Shown here: piece by piece, positions 45,247 to 54,394 of the stretch
Layout of the letters: each line of letters begins with the position of its first letter
How positions within the stretch are numbered: position 1 is the stretch's first letter
Source of the DNA: Vibrio tetraodonis
GTDB taxonomy: Bacteria; Pseudomonadota; Gammaproteobacteria; Enterobacterales; Vibrionaceae
Length of the DNA stretch: 64,000 nt
Reading direction: 5' to 3'
Assembly: GCF_003350295.1 (NCBI RefSeq)
Contig: NZ_QLYY01000008.1
Coordinates: forward strand, 124,001 to 188,000
Made by a program: the position numbers and the translations under genes
The notes under the pieces: generated by a model
Told to the model about the DNA's origin: nothing
Databases searched by the model: none
What the model saw: only the letters and a program-made list of their open reading frames with translations

Positions 45247-46152
45247 ATGCTGCGCATACTTCTCCCCATTTTATGTTGTTTCAGCTTATCAGTACTTGCC
45301 GCCACGTATCAATTGCCGCAAGAGGGAAGCAACATTGTTGGGCGTACGCAGTACCATCAAGTGTCACAGGGCGAAAGCTTGGCCGATATTGCCAAGCGCT
45401 ATGATGTCGGTTTTTTATCACTCATGGCTGCGAATAAGGGGGTGGACCCGTTCCTTCCCGCTGAAAACTATGTGTTAACCATCCCAACTCGTATCATACT
45501 GCCCGATGTGCCAAGAAAAGGCATTGTGATTAATCTCGCAGAACTCCGTTTGTACTACTTTCAACCTGATAAAAATTTGGTCCATATTTTCCCTGTCGGT
45601 ATCGGCCGTGTTGGCAGGGATACGCCAGAAATGGAAACCAGTATTAGTCAGAAAAAGCGCAACCCTACTTGGAAACCACCAAAATCGATTCGAAAAGAAT
45701 ACCGCGAGAAAGGCATCGAACTACCAACAATTGTACCTGCAGGCCCCGATAATCCACTTGGAGACTACGCAATGCGTTTGGCCTATGGTATCGGAGAGTA
45801 CCTAATACACGGCACAAATAAAGATTTTGGTATAGGGCTTAGGGTGAGCTCGGGTTGTATTCGTATGGATCCAAAGGACATTGATTGGTTGTTTCCCAAG
45901 GTTAACTTAGGCGAAAAGGTAAGAGTAATTAATGAACCGATTAAAGTGGCATTGGAACCAGATAGAAGTGTGTTTGTTGAAGCGCATGAACCACTAACAC
46001 GCAGTGATGGCAGTAAAAAAGCTCTAGTCTTGCCGGAAGAGCTGCGCTGGTGGTTGGATGAATTTGACCTATCAGATGCGAAGGCTAAAGCCGTGATCCT
46101 TGCCCAAAATGGTGTGCCTGTTGAAGTGGTATCGCCTGATTTTATGGATTGA
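45247..46152 (+). CDS. L,D-transpeptidase with LysM domain
   Basis: A 301-residue secreted protein with a signal peptide (MLRILLPILCCFSLSVLAA). A LysM domain covers about 35-80 (YHQVSQGESLADIAKRYDV). The YkuD catalytic domain holds H188 in YLIHGTNKDFGIG and the nucleophile Cys204 in SSGCIRM. Such enzymes cross-link peptidoglycan, or in some cases attach Lpp. The Lpp gene at 54395 is a possible substrate source. Its place in the photolyase operon is by position only; a terminator follows. Confidence 0.9.
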   Translation: MLRILLPILCCFSLSVLAATYQLPQEGSNIVGRTQYHQVSQGESLADIAKRYDVGFLSLMAANKGVDPFLPAENYVLTIPTRIILPDVPRKGIVINLAELRLYYFQPDKNLVHIFPVGIGRVGRDTPEMETSISQKKRNPTWKPPKSIRKEYREKGIELPTIVPAGPDNPLGDYAMRLAYGIGEYLIHGTNKDFGIGLRVSSGCIRMDPKDIDWLFPKVNLGEKVRVINEPIKVALEPDRSVFVEAHEPLTRSDGSKKALVLPEELRWWLDEFDLSDAKAKAVILAQNGVPVEVVSPDFMD

Positions 46153-46191
46153 GTATTCGTGAAGTTATAGCATTTTCAGCTTAGAAAACAG

Positions 46192-46217
46192 AAAGGGCCT
46201 GTATTAGCAGGCCCTTT
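46192..46217 (+). terminator. terminator of the photolyase operon
   Basis: AAAGGGCCTG and CAGGCCCTTT form a perfect 10-bp stem around TATTAG, followed by TGTAA. It lies 40 bp after the L,D-transpeptidase gene. Confidence 0.85.
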
Positions 46218-46441
46218 GTAATCGAGTAGCTCACTTTTGGACAACTTCGAGTTACGATTTCTGGTGAATGTCGGGCGTTCGGATAAATTTGGTTAGGGCA
46301 AAATGAAAGACCTGACCTCGAGCACCCACTTACTTAGTCCGTCTTAGTTAAAATCACTATAAATTCAGTTACTTTGTTGTCTTTTCAATAACCTTGTGGG
46401 ACGTTAGAATAGGTGTAAGTAGTTGGATATAGGACTAAAAA

Positions 46442-46789
46442 ATGGCTAAACGCGAATACTGCAAAATACAAGGCTTAAAACCGTCACCTCGCACGATCGA
46501 TTATATCGAACAAATGAACCACATTACCGATATGTCAACGGTCTTGGAGCGTATCATCAAAGTTCTGCCATTTTTCCAAATCTTTGCAGGACGGGACTCA
46601 TACAGGGGTGTTGCCATCGCCTCTGCTTCCTATAACGCAACGACATATGATTGGAATTTATACCATGAGTCTGTAATGGCGATTGCGCCTGTTAAACGCG
46701 AGCGCTTAGAACAAATAGCGTTGAAGGCATCACTAGATACATCAGGTGAGGAACGCAAATTTTGGGAGTGTGTATATAATGCGCTTTAG
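46442..46789 (+). CDS. hypothetical protein, 115 residues
   Basis: I do not recognise this protein. It is soluble, without a signal peptide, begins MAKREYCKIQGLKPSPRTID and has a middle apolar patch VLPFFQIFAG. The ATG lies in a weak ribosome-site context. Its last 11 bases overlap the start of the next gene, so the two are probably expressed together. Together they precede the retron across a hairpin. Confidence 0.5.
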   Translation: MAKREYCKIQGLKPSPRTIDYIEQMNHITDMSTVLERIIKVLPFFQIFAGRDSYRGVAIASASYNATTYDWNLYHESVMAIAPVKRERLEQIALKASLDTSGEERKFWECVYNAL

Positions 46790-47267
46790 ACCTCTGCTAA
46801 TAGTGCTGGCTCTTTGCAGCCTGTCAGTTCAATCTGAAAATCTCGACGCTTGGGCCAATCAGCTTAAACATGAAATGGACTCCAACTACTCCCTTCTCAA
46901 TCAGCGTGTATCTGAATGCAAGTCAATAAGGAAAGATTTTGATTATTCAAAAGCACTTGATACAGAGTGGTTTACAAAACTAGATAAGTCTGAAAAGCAA
47001 ACGGTTATCCAATATGGTTTTGCTTATGCGTCACAGCAGTGTTCTTTAAAAGAGCGTCAAACGTATACCAGCTCTTTGGTTAATTACGTTGCCTATTCTG
47101 GTGATAAAAAACCATTAAATGAATGGCTAAGTCTTGTTGAGGGAGATAAAGATTTACAGCAGAAAGTCAACGAAATTGGTATTGAAGATACCCAAAAGTT
47201 TATCGCCTCCTATTTATCGACTCCATTTGATGCGCTTCAGTTGCTAAAAGCACAGGGATTATTTTAA
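46779..47267 (+). CDS. secreted protein of unknown function
   Basis: A 162-residue protein with a probable signal peptide (MRFRPLLIVLALCSLSVQS), then a helical Gln/Lys/Asp-rich body with two or more Cys residues (ECKS, QQCS). I chose ATG 46779 because the signal peptide begins there; it overlaps the preceding gene. Function unknown. A hairpin follows. Confidence 0.6.
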   Translation: MRFRPLLIVLALCSLSVQSENLDAWANQLKHEMDSNYSLLNQRVSECKSIRKDFDYSKALDTEWFTKLDKSEKQTVIQYGFAYASQQCSLKERQTYTSSLVNYVAYSGDKKPLNEWLSLVEGDKDLQQKVNEIGIEDTQKFIASYLSTPFDALQLLKAQGLF

Positions 47268-47272
47268 GACAC

Positions 47273-47308
47273 GTCCAATTCTTATTGGTAGGTCGATAGG
47301 AATTGGAC
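47273..47308 (+). terminator. hairpin after the two small genes
   Basis: GTCCAATTC pairs with GAATTGGAC (9 bp). It sits 6 bp after the stop and marks the left limit of the defence island. Confidence 0.7.
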
Positions 47309-47542
47309 AGTATCTTGTTAGACCTGATGCTCTAAAAGGGGTCTGTCATATTAGGAGAAGTATGTTGATTCCTTGCTCGTTTATTATGTATTCCTTAGAG
47401 CGGAAACTGCGACAATAATAAATTTCACTAGTGGCAGGCAGGTGCATTACACCCTAACAACAAAAGAATATATGGGTAATTTTGTATGGAAAGCATCGAT
47501 AAACGCCCAAAAGAATCAAGCAACCTACAACAATAATTATCT

Positions 47543-48484
47543 CTAGTCCGAGTTGAACTTTTGAATTTTGAGTATGATTTCTTCACCGTACTTTTGACAC
47601 ATGCGACGAACAAAAATGGGTTCAATATGTTTAGCAAAGCCTAACATTCCCTTTAGTTCATTGACCTCCTCATCGCACCTCAATTGCTGCAAGCTAAAAC
47701 GATGTATCAACGAACTTATTTTTCTTTTACGCTTTCGTCCAAGCGATAATCGCCCATCATTCGTGATCGTGACTCCAGTGATATGCCTATTCACTTTCTT
47801 TGAAGCGAACACAGTTTTATCAGTGTTAAACCGTAAGAAAGACATACTCGGCTGCTGCACTAACTCATTCAAGAACTTAGGGAGTTCAAACAAAATATCT
47901 GCGGTATTAGTACTAAAAGCTAAGTCATCTGCATAGCGCGTGTAAGTTATACCTTTACGTTCACAATACTCCGTAACTGCAACATCAAAGAAGTACATAA
48001 CCGCATTTGATATAAATGGAGAGCTTGGCGCACCTATACTCAACTCTAAGGTTGACTCGCTTCTACTTGGCTTCCAAAACAACAATGAACTGAGTACAAA
48101 TTTGTCCACCTCAGTCAATGCTACATTGTGTTGTTCAAAGGTACTCAATAAAACATCAGGCTTAATTGATGGAAAAAAGTTAGTAAAATCCATCTTCAAC
48201 AAGTACCTGTTGTAGCGATGCTTATTTGCATTTCTTTTAATACCAGTACCTGCTTCATAAGCCAACGCAGATCCATGTATAGGCAATACGCCTCTAAGCT
48301 CGCTTATGCATACTCTTTGTAGAGGCTTAACACTTTTTGACGGTTGAGCTATGAGTCTAGTGCCTCCACCGTTTCTTTTTGGTATTTCATACCGTTTGTA
48401 GCGAACAGGAGCTGATACGACAAATCTAGCGCACATATCTTGAGGTATACCTGATAACTCTGAAATCTTATCCAAGATATTCAT
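47543..48484 (-). CDS. retron reverse transcriptase
   Basis: A 313-residue reverse transcriptase of the retron type. It has KMDFTNFF with the first Asp at 99, GAPSSP (151-156), the catalytic YADD at 184-187, and ITGVTI about 235-240 (a VTG-like motif). The RNANKH stretch resembles the NxxH-type block of retron enzymes. It copies the msd part of the partner RNA to msDNA linked to that RNA. It starts 2 bp after the stop of the effector gene. It is the last gene of the retron. Confidence 0.92.
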   Translation of the reverse strand: MNILDKISELSGIPQDMCARFVVSAPVRYKRYEIPKRNGGGTRLIAQPSKSVKPLQRVCISELRGVLPIHGSALAYEAGTGIKRNANKHRYNRYLLKMDFTNFFPSIKPDVLLSTFEQHNVALTEVDKFVLSSLLFWKPSRSESTLELSIGAPSSPFISNAVMYFFDVAVTEYCERKGITYTRYADDLAFSTNTADILFELPKFLNELVQQPSMSFLRFNTDKTVFASKKVNRHITGVTITNDGRLSLGRKRKRKISSLIHRFSLQQLRCDEEVNELKGMLGFAKHIEPIFVRRMCQKYGEEIILKIQKFNSD

Positions 48485-48486
48485 AT

Positions 48487-49479
48487 CTATGATTGCCCCT
48501 TCAGAATTTCGTTAATTTTACCTTGTACAAGTCTACGTTTCTTGGTCGATTGACTCTCACCTTCTTGGTGAAGCATGAACGTCTGCTTTATCTCGACGAA
48601 CTTAGATGACCTATCAAAAGTTGACGTGTCTTTACATTTGCCAAATGTAAGTTTAGTGAGTGAAGGTTGGGTAGAAAAAAAGTAATCAACGTGGCTATAC
48701 GTTTTTTGTCCAACCAAGCCAATTTTCATCAATAAATACAACAACGTAGACAATCTACGCTCAGTAACCCCCTCTATCCCTAAATCAGTCATACACTTCA
48801 TAATTTCCAGCTTTTTGATTGGGGTACATAAAGAAACAATATCATGAATTAGAAAAGCGAGATGACCTGAGTTTCCCTCATCAAACTGACCTGTTTTAGG
48901 GCTGCTGTCTAACTTTTCTACAAGATCTCCGACAACTAGGTCGATGTCTTCATATGCTTGTTTACTTGAGTCTGGAAAGGGATAAGCTAGTACAGATTTA
49001 CTCGAATTTGCTTTGAGTTGAGCTAATGGCCCTAGAGCAATAAAAGAATCCACGCCATCGTAGTGCTCTTCAGGGATGTATACTAATAATTTATCAGATG
49101 TGCTCGCATGATTGCAGAACAACCCAAACTCAACCAAGGAGCCTGCGCTTTCAAGGCAGATAACAATCAGTGATGCAACATTTGCAATATCTTCTTCAAA
49201 TTGTAGTAAGTTCGAATATTGACCTTTTTGAAAATAATCAGCAAAAGACTCAGCAACGACAGTATTCCTCTCAATTTCATCATGATGCTCATCGAGGTAA
49301 AGTAAAATTCTCTCTCTAAGGCTAGCTGGATATACAGAGGAACTAGATTCTATTGGGCCACCACAGATGAAAGTTATTCGAGGGGTAAAATGGACTGTAA
49401 ATTTCCTAAAATCAAGATTCGTAAAGATACTAGAAAGTGCTAGCAAATAAGAATCTTGATTGGAAGGAGTAGAAGGCAA
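48487..49479 (-). CDS. retron effector, nucleoside deoxyribosyltransferase-like plus C-terminal domain
   Basis: A 330-residue protein that fits the effector of type II-A retrons (Eco1/St85-like). The N-terminal half resembles a nucleoside-2-deoxyribosyltransferase fold: ITFICGGPIESSSS (35-48) and an ESAGSLVEFG segment (110-119), in which the Glu is the likely catalytic residue. The C-terminal half (about 200-330) is likely a winged-helix DNA-binding domain. In type II retrons the RT and msDNA hold this enzyme inactive until phage infection. A TTG start is used, supported by AAAGGA at right spacing. The gene order RNA, effector, RT matches the type. Confidence 0.78.
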   Translation of the reverse strand: MPSTPSNQDSYLLALSSIFTNLDFRKFTVHFTPRITFICGGPIESSSSVYPASLRERILLYLDEHHDEIERNTVVAESFADYFQKGQYSNLLQFEEDIANVASLIVICLESAGSLVEFGLFCNHASTSDKLLVYIPEEHYDGVDSFIALGPLAQLKANSSKSVLAYPFPDSSKQAYEDIDLVVGDLVEKLDSSPKTGQFDEGNSGHLAFLIHDIVSLCTPIKKLEIMKCMTDLGIEGVTERRLSTLLYLLMKIGLVGQKTYSHVDYFFSTQPSLTKLTFGKCKDTSTFDRSSKFVEIKQTFMLHQEGESQSTKKRRLVQGKINEILKGQS

Positions 49480-49565
49480 CTGGCTGTCCTTTCTCAGTTG
49501 TTGTTATTGGACGTAAATTGTTAGTAATCGGAAATAACACAAGGCGAACGAGTCGCCTTGTGTTG

Positions 49566-49733
49566 CCTTTACCTAAAGGAAGCGCAAGCATCGCTTTGTG
49601 CGCTCCTGAGGAACGAAGGATCGTGCAAAGCGATGCTTGCGCAGCCCTAAATATCCTCAATAAACATTTGTCTGGCTGAGCGCCCGACAAGATTGAACAA
49701 CGAATTCTCGTTTTTCAAATCCACGCGTAAAGG
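49566..49733 (-). ncRNA. retron msr-msd RNA (approximate limits)
   Basis: Read on the minus strand from about 49733 to 49566. A 5' element CCTTTAC (49733-49727) pairs with GTAAAGG (49572-49566), a possible a1/a2 pair. Between them are two msr-like hairpins: AACGA/TCGTT (49699-49712) and TTGTC with GACAA (49668-49690). Next is a long msd hairpin whose 17-bp perfect stem uses GCGCAAGCATCGCTTTG at 49582-49598 and its complement at 49626-49642. A second 12-bp hairpin at 49536-49564 lies beyond a2. It directly precedes the effector gene. The ends and the branching G are not certain. Confidence 0.7.
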
Positions 49734-49740
49734 TGTAAGT

Positions 49741-50155
49741 ACTATAACGGATATATGATTCCCCATCAAAGCTCTTTGTTTTAAATGAGCTAGATAATCG
49801 CAAAATTTTACTACTAAAAGAGTCCGTCATATCCCCCCCAGAGCAAGGCTCTCTTGCACTGCTCCGTATTGAGGTTTGTACTGCAAGCTAAAGACTAAAC
49901 ATATCCCATGTAGGTTTTCTGTTGCTTAAACACGTTTTGGGGCACTTCTGTGTTACGAAGTGCCAACTGTGAAGGTTCTAGACAAAAAGTGTTCCAGTTA
50001 CTTCACTAGTTTAGCTTTTAACGGATAATTTTTTGTACGGCAAATTCGCTGAACAGATACTCTCGGACGATTTACTGAATATAAGAAAATGCAGTTTGAT
50101 CAAGGCCTAGATAAAGCATGCTCTGAACGAAGCTTATCCTTGATTGCAACTAGCG
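49741..50155. other. 415-bp region upstream of the retron RNA
   Basis: Probably holds the retron promoter. I see an AT-rich stretch and no protein-coding gene. The left part may be a 5' leader. No repeats or attachment site were recognised. Confidence 0.4.
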
Positions 50156-50467
50156 CTACTTGAAGTATGCGAATGTTGATATCAACAGTACCACAGCTAA
50201 ACAAAGAAATGCGTTCGACAAACCATTGTGCCGCCATGCATTTACCCACTTATGTATTTCTTTGTCGTGAGTTCTGTAATGAGCATTCTTCCAAGCAATA
50301 CTGAAACTAAGAAAGGCCGCAATAACCAATAGCCAGCCTAATGTTCCTCCAGGAAGAACTACTGAGCGGATCAATGCTCCCAAAATAGCTAGAAATGATA
50401 TTCCAAAAATGACCAATACCAAGTCTGGAAGTTGCTTTAACTGAAAGTTCTTAAATGGATTCATCAC
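50156..50467 (-). CDS. small two- or three-pass membrane protein next to Gabija genes
   Basis: A 103-residue protein with three apolar segments (about 16-37, 42-58 and 84-100: VLVIFGISFLAILGALI, LGWLLVIAAFLSFSIAW and AFLCLAVVLLISTFAYF) separated by a basic, His-rich loop (NAHYRTHDKEIHKWVNAWRH). I do not recognise a family. It begins 11 bp after the helicase stop on the same strand, so it is likely the third gene of the Gabija-like operon. Confidence 0.6.
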   Translation of the reverse strand: MMNPFKNFQLKQLPDLVLVIFGISFLAILGALIRSVVLPGGTLGWLLVIAAFLSFSIAWKNAHYRTHDKEIHKWVNAWRHNGLSNAFLCLAVVLLISTFAYFK

Positions 50468-50478
50468 TAATCTTCCCT

Positions 50479-52308
50479 CTAGCTCATTCGACTAGCAAGT
50501 TCATCCAGAAATTTGCTTTGTCCGAAATACCTTCTGTCACCTCTACTAGTTAAAAAGAATTCAGACTTGTAAAAATGAACGTCATATTTAGCTCGTGTTA
50601 ATGCAACGAAAAAAAGTCGCCTCCTTTCTTGCATCTCTCTATCATCTGGGTAGCACCACTGGTAAGTACTTTGATCCCACTTCAATTTAGGAAAAACACC
50701 ATTATCTAGGCCTATAGCAATAACAATATCGTATTCACAACCTTTGCATGAATGATAAGTGATCAAATTTAACTTGTTCGACTTCTCTCTGTTATTACCC
50801 AACACTGGAAGGCTTACATTCCGCAATATACCTTCACTTGATAGTGCCTGAGTCATTTTTCCTACTTCTTTAAAATCATCTGACATGTGGGAGGGATGGA
50901 CTGAAAAAGGAAAGCAAATACTGACTAGCTCGGTAACAAACTTATAAGCAGGGCTTTCTTCCACATTGCCTCTTACTGCCCATAGATAGGATACAAAGCC
51001 TTGAACTAATGCATCTATGTCATCAATGTCGCTTTTCACGAAACTAATCAATGTCGAGATTAACTCTGATAACAAGATTTTATTTGATGTTACTCTCCAG
51101 TCGTAGCTAACCCATGAGGCACAGTCTTCAATAAAGTTTGTAAGTGGGTTCTTTCTGTAAGGAGCATTGTTGTCTGTACGGTTATAAACAATACCTAGCC
51201 GTGAGGCTTGAGCTGCAACAAGATCTCCTGTTTTTGCATCGGGGTACAAAATCGCTATGTCACTAAGTGCTCTAGATGACGTTTCAGAAGCTATAGTCAA
51301 GGCCTGCGTTAAAGCTTGCTCAATTTGTTGCTCAAGACCATCTGGGCATAGATGACAAGTAATGCTTGCAACTCTATCTCGGTGATGGGCTATTACTCCC
51401 TTTGCTTGGCTGACAAACCCATCCGATAAGCTAACGATGTTTTGAGCCGATCTATAGTTAAGTTTCATCTCAACTTTTTCGAAATCATCACGTTCACTTA
51501 AATGTTCAAGGAGTTCTGGGTGAGCTCCTGTAAATCCATATATAGACTGGTCTATATCTCCAACAGCGATAATTCGTATGCCATGCTCGGCAAGAGCGAT
51601 AACCATGTCATGTAAAGGCTTACCTAGATCCTGATACTCATCAATAACGATAACGGGGAATTTGGCTTTTATAATATCTCGAATCCAGCTGTGTTCAAGA
51701 ATAAGGCATCTACTAATGAGTATTAAGTCATCAAAATCTACTAGACATCTCTCTCTCAAAAGCCCTTCATAGGCCTCTATCAAATTTGCGCAATTGGAAT
51801 CAGTCGTGCTAAATGTTGGCCTTCTTTCTAGGTGCGTCATTCGATAGCTTGCCATAAAACTTTGGCTGTAATATCGAACTCTTTCTCCAACCAATTCTTT
51901 AGCTAAGTTAAAGGCTTCGTTTCTCTGATCTTCGGTAGCTACATTATAAGATGGAGGCAATGTTGAGTCAGTCAAGTGAGCTAATGGAGCAACTATTTGA
52001 CTCAGACAAAAACTGTGTACGGTACCAATATACAAATTCTCACTAGAAGATAATCCGATTTTTTTAAAACGGTTGTGAAGCTCTTTGCAACACTGTCGAC
52101 TATAAGTAATACAAGAAACTCTCTCATAATTTGAGATATCTTCATCTATGATTTTGGCAACCTTTAAGACAAGTGTTTTCGTCTTTCCACTACCTGGACC
52201 AGCTATAACTGCGCAATTTGCAGTCGAATCGAACACACCTCTTTGACCCAATGTGTTCAGTTCTTCTGCCTCTTCTTTGTATTTACTGGGGATATTATGT
52301 GCGTTCAT
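50479..52308 (-). CDS. gajB: UvrD-type helicase of a Gabija-like system (GajB)
   Basis: A 609-residue superfamily 1A helicase. Walker A is AGPGSGKT (36-43), motif II is DEYQD (223-227), followed by AVGDIDQSIYGFTGAHP. Later motifs are YHSCKGCEYDIVIAIGLDNGVFP and RRLFFVALTRAKYDVHF. It is paired with a TOPRIM-containing OLD nuclease, the combination of Gabija anti-phage systems. Its start overlaps the end of gajA by 14 bp. Gabija GajB proteins are usually shorter (about 500 residues). Role by family; not tested. Confidence 0.85.
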   Translation of the reverse strand: MNAHNIPSKYKEEAEELNTLGQRGVFDSTANCAVIAGPGSGKTKTLVLKVAKIIDEDISNYERVSCITYSRQCCKELHNRFKKIGLSSSENLYIGTVHSFCLSQIVAPLAHLTDSTLPPSYNVATEDQRNEAFNLAKELVGERVRYYSQSFMASYRMTHLERRPTFSTTDSNCANLIEAYEGLLRERCLVDFDDLILISRCLILEHSWIRDIIKAKFPVIVIDEYQDLGKPLHDMVIALAEHGIRIIAVGDIDQSIYGFTGAHPELLEHLSERDDFEKVEMKLNYRSAQNIVSLSDGFVSQAKGVIAHHRDRVASITCHLCPDGLEQQIEQALTQALTIASETSSRALSDIAILYPDAKTGDLVAAQASRLGIVYNRTDNNAPYRKNPLTNFIEDCASWVSYDWRVTSNKILLSELISTLISFVKSDIDDIDALVQGFVSYLWAVRGNVEESPAYKFVTELVSICFPFSVHPSHMSDDFKEVGKMTQALSSEGILRNVSLPVLGNNREKSNKLNLITYHSCKGCEYDIVIAIGLDNGVFPKLKWDQSTYQWCYPDDREMQERRRLFFVALTRAKYDVHFYKSEFFLTSRGDRRYFGQSKFLDELASRMS

Positions 52309-54046
52309 AAATGTACTCGAAAGCAGCAGCTATGTATTCTGGACATTGCCCTTCAGGCAGTCGGTTACTCAAGCGCTTAGCGAATCTTCCTTTACCTATT
52401 TCACTGATGTATCGAAGCATAGCGTCCATATCTACAGATGAAGTGTTTTGCCTCCACGAAGTGATTATTGGGCCTACCTGCGGACGAGATCCATGATCCT
52501 CCAGTAAAACATCACAAACTATATTTTTCATGTTTTGTGAGCTTACCAATTCAGTTTCCAACGTTTGAGTATTGGTAAAGATTCCATTAACTCGCCCTTG
52601 AGCCAAGATTGTTGCTTCAGCACCGTTCAGTGTGTGATTTTGTAAGATGATATCCAGTAGCTTATCTATCCTAGTGACGCCTAATGGCACCTCTAGATCT
52701 AGTGGATCGCGATCGGTTATGACTACGAAAGGTGTGCCGATACTCAACAGGAACTTTACGTACGGATCAAAGTTTGTTCCTGCCACTGAGCATATAGATA
52801 TTCCTTTTTTGTCCAACTCATACCCTAACTTTCTTGCTAGCTCAGGGAACAAAAATTCCTCAGCATCTCCTTCAACTAAAATTACACCACGCGCGAATAG
52901 AACCTCCCCCCGTGTGACGGTTAAGTATCTACTCATGTCCTCTATATCTTCAGGGGATAGTGCAGAGTTGACCAAAGAATGTCCTTTTGTTGAGAGCATA
53001 ACCCCGTCCATTGACTCTTTTAGGAGTATCAGAGAATTAATTGGAGCTGAGCTTGCGATGTGTGGTGAGTGTGTTGTAACGAGTGTGTTTAAATTTGCCT
53101 CTGAGTTGTAGAAATACTCAAACAGTAATCTTTGAACATGGGGGTGAAGGTGGGCTTCAGGTTCTTCAATTGCTAAGAAAGTAAACTCTTGTTCACCAAT
53201 ATTCATTGAGTGCTGAAGCTCGAGTAGCTTTAACGTCAAAAATAGTATGTTGGAGCTACCAGTACTAGATTGATTGATTGCCCGAGTTCCTGCATCAACC
53301 AATAATTGGAGAGACTTAATTAGTTTATTGATGTCTTGAGGAGCTAGTTTCAACTGAACAGGAGATACGTGTCTGGTTCCAACCATTGTTTGGAGCATAG
53401 AGTTGATACTCTGTTCTATTTGTCCTAGGTCTGGAACACCAGAAAGTGCCATTTGCGTTTGTTCAAATCCAGCTAGGATTGAAGCCTTTTGTGTTTCAGT
53501 AAGGCTATCACCTACATGTTCTAAAAATGTTCTTAAAGGCGTTCTCTTACTGTTACTCAACTCCCTTTCACAATCGCGAAGTGCATGAAATAGTTCCATT
53601 TGTATGCAGCGCCGCAGGGAACGACTTATAGGAATATCTTCAGTATTCCCAAGGTATATATTGTACTCGTAATCATTAAGAGAGCTTATCATCACCCCGC
53701 TTTTAGGTTGATAAACATAGGTAATTTTCGCTGTATGGGTTGTTATGTCAATTAAGCCATCAGCCAAAGCGGCTAAGGTCGTTGGTGACTGGTCAATTCC
53801 GCTAATTTCTAAGGATATCTTTATGGTACTTCCTAACTTGTCTGCTCCTAACCCATCCCAAAAGTCATCTAAACTTAGGTATCGGTCTAGGTCAGATAAA
53901 GAGGGATCTAAAACAAGTCTGAGTGAGAAAAGGAAATTACTCTTGCCAACTTTATTTTCTCCTACAATCACCATGTTTCTATCTGTTTTGATTTCCAATT
54001 CACGGAAATTGCGGAAATTTTCAATTCTAACTTTTGAAATATGCAC
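52295..54046 (-). CDS. gajA: OLD-family nuclease with TOPRIM domain (GajA-like)
   Basis: A 583-residue protein. An ABC-type ATPase domain has Walker A GENKVGKSN (about 29-37) and Walker B FLAIEEPEAHLHP (about 290-302). A C-terminal TOPRIM domain has ILVEGDAEEFLFP (about 389-401) and metal site VITDRD (442-447). This is the Class 2 OLD/GajA layout. GTG start 54046 is picked because AGGA is at right spacing and the product then starts MHISKVRIENFRNF, as usual; an ATG at 54064 would add six residues. It senses or cleaves DNA during phage infection, in complex with GajB. Confidence 0.87.
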   Translation of the reverse strand: MHISKVRIENFRNFRELEIKTDRNMVIVGENKVGKSNFLFSLRLVLDPSLSDLDRYLSLDDFWDGLGADKLGSTIKISLEISGIDQSPTTLAALADGLIDITTHTAKITYVYQPKSGVMISSLNDYEYNIYLGNTEDIPISRSLRRCIQMELFHALRDCERELSNSKRTPLRTFLEHVGDSLTETQKASILAGFEQTQMALSGVPDLGQIEQSINSMLQTMVGTRHVSPVQLKLAPQDINKLIKSLQLLVDAGTRAINQSSTGSSNILFLTLKLLELQHSMNIGEQEFTFLAIEEPEAHLHPHVQRLLFEYFYNSEANLNTLVTTHSPHIASSAPINSLILLKESMDGVMLSTKGHSLVNSALSPEDIEDMSRYLTVTRGEVLFARGVILVEGDAEEFLFPELARKLGYELDKKGISICSVAGTNFDPYVKFLLSIGTPFVVITDRDPLDLEVPLGVTRIDKLLDIILQNHTLNGAEATILAQGRVNGIFTNTQTLETELVSSQNMKNIVCDVLLEDHGSRPQVGPIITSWRQNTSSVDMDAMLRYISEIGKGRFAKRLSNRLPEGQCPEYIAAAFEYIYERT

Positions 54047-54296
54047 TTTGGGTATCCTAAGCATCCGGGCTGCTAGATCGCCATAGGCTTATTGGATAAA
54101 AGTAAATAAACACCATATCCCTAGACTTAGGGCAACCCAGCAATTAGTCAACTAAGCACATAATGATTCATTATAAAAACTGGGGCAAGTACGCTCTTCT
54201 GAAGGTGTGATTAGCATTAGCTCTAAATGATTTTGGGGCAAAACCTTGTTAGAACAAAAGCATTGAAAAGTTCTTTAATGTTTACACTAAAAACAA

Positions 54297-54327
54297 AAGT
54301 GGCGACATTTATACTGTCGCCACTTTA
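54297..54327 (-). terminator. strong terminator after lpp
   Basis: AAAGTGGCGACA and TGTCGCCACTTT make a 12-bp stem around a 7-base loop. On the minus strand it is followed by TGTTTTTAG. It lies about 70 bp beyond the lpp stop and also bounds the defence island. Confidence 0.88.
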
Positions 54328-54394
54328 TCGCCATTCGAACATAAAACGTTACTCTTAACTATTGAAAAATAACGATTTATTTTATACTTCAGAC

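Noticed and set aside
49430..49690. Open frame on the minus strand over the retron RNA
   Set aside because: It lies across the msd stem and into the effector gene in another frame; the RNA structure explains the sequence better.
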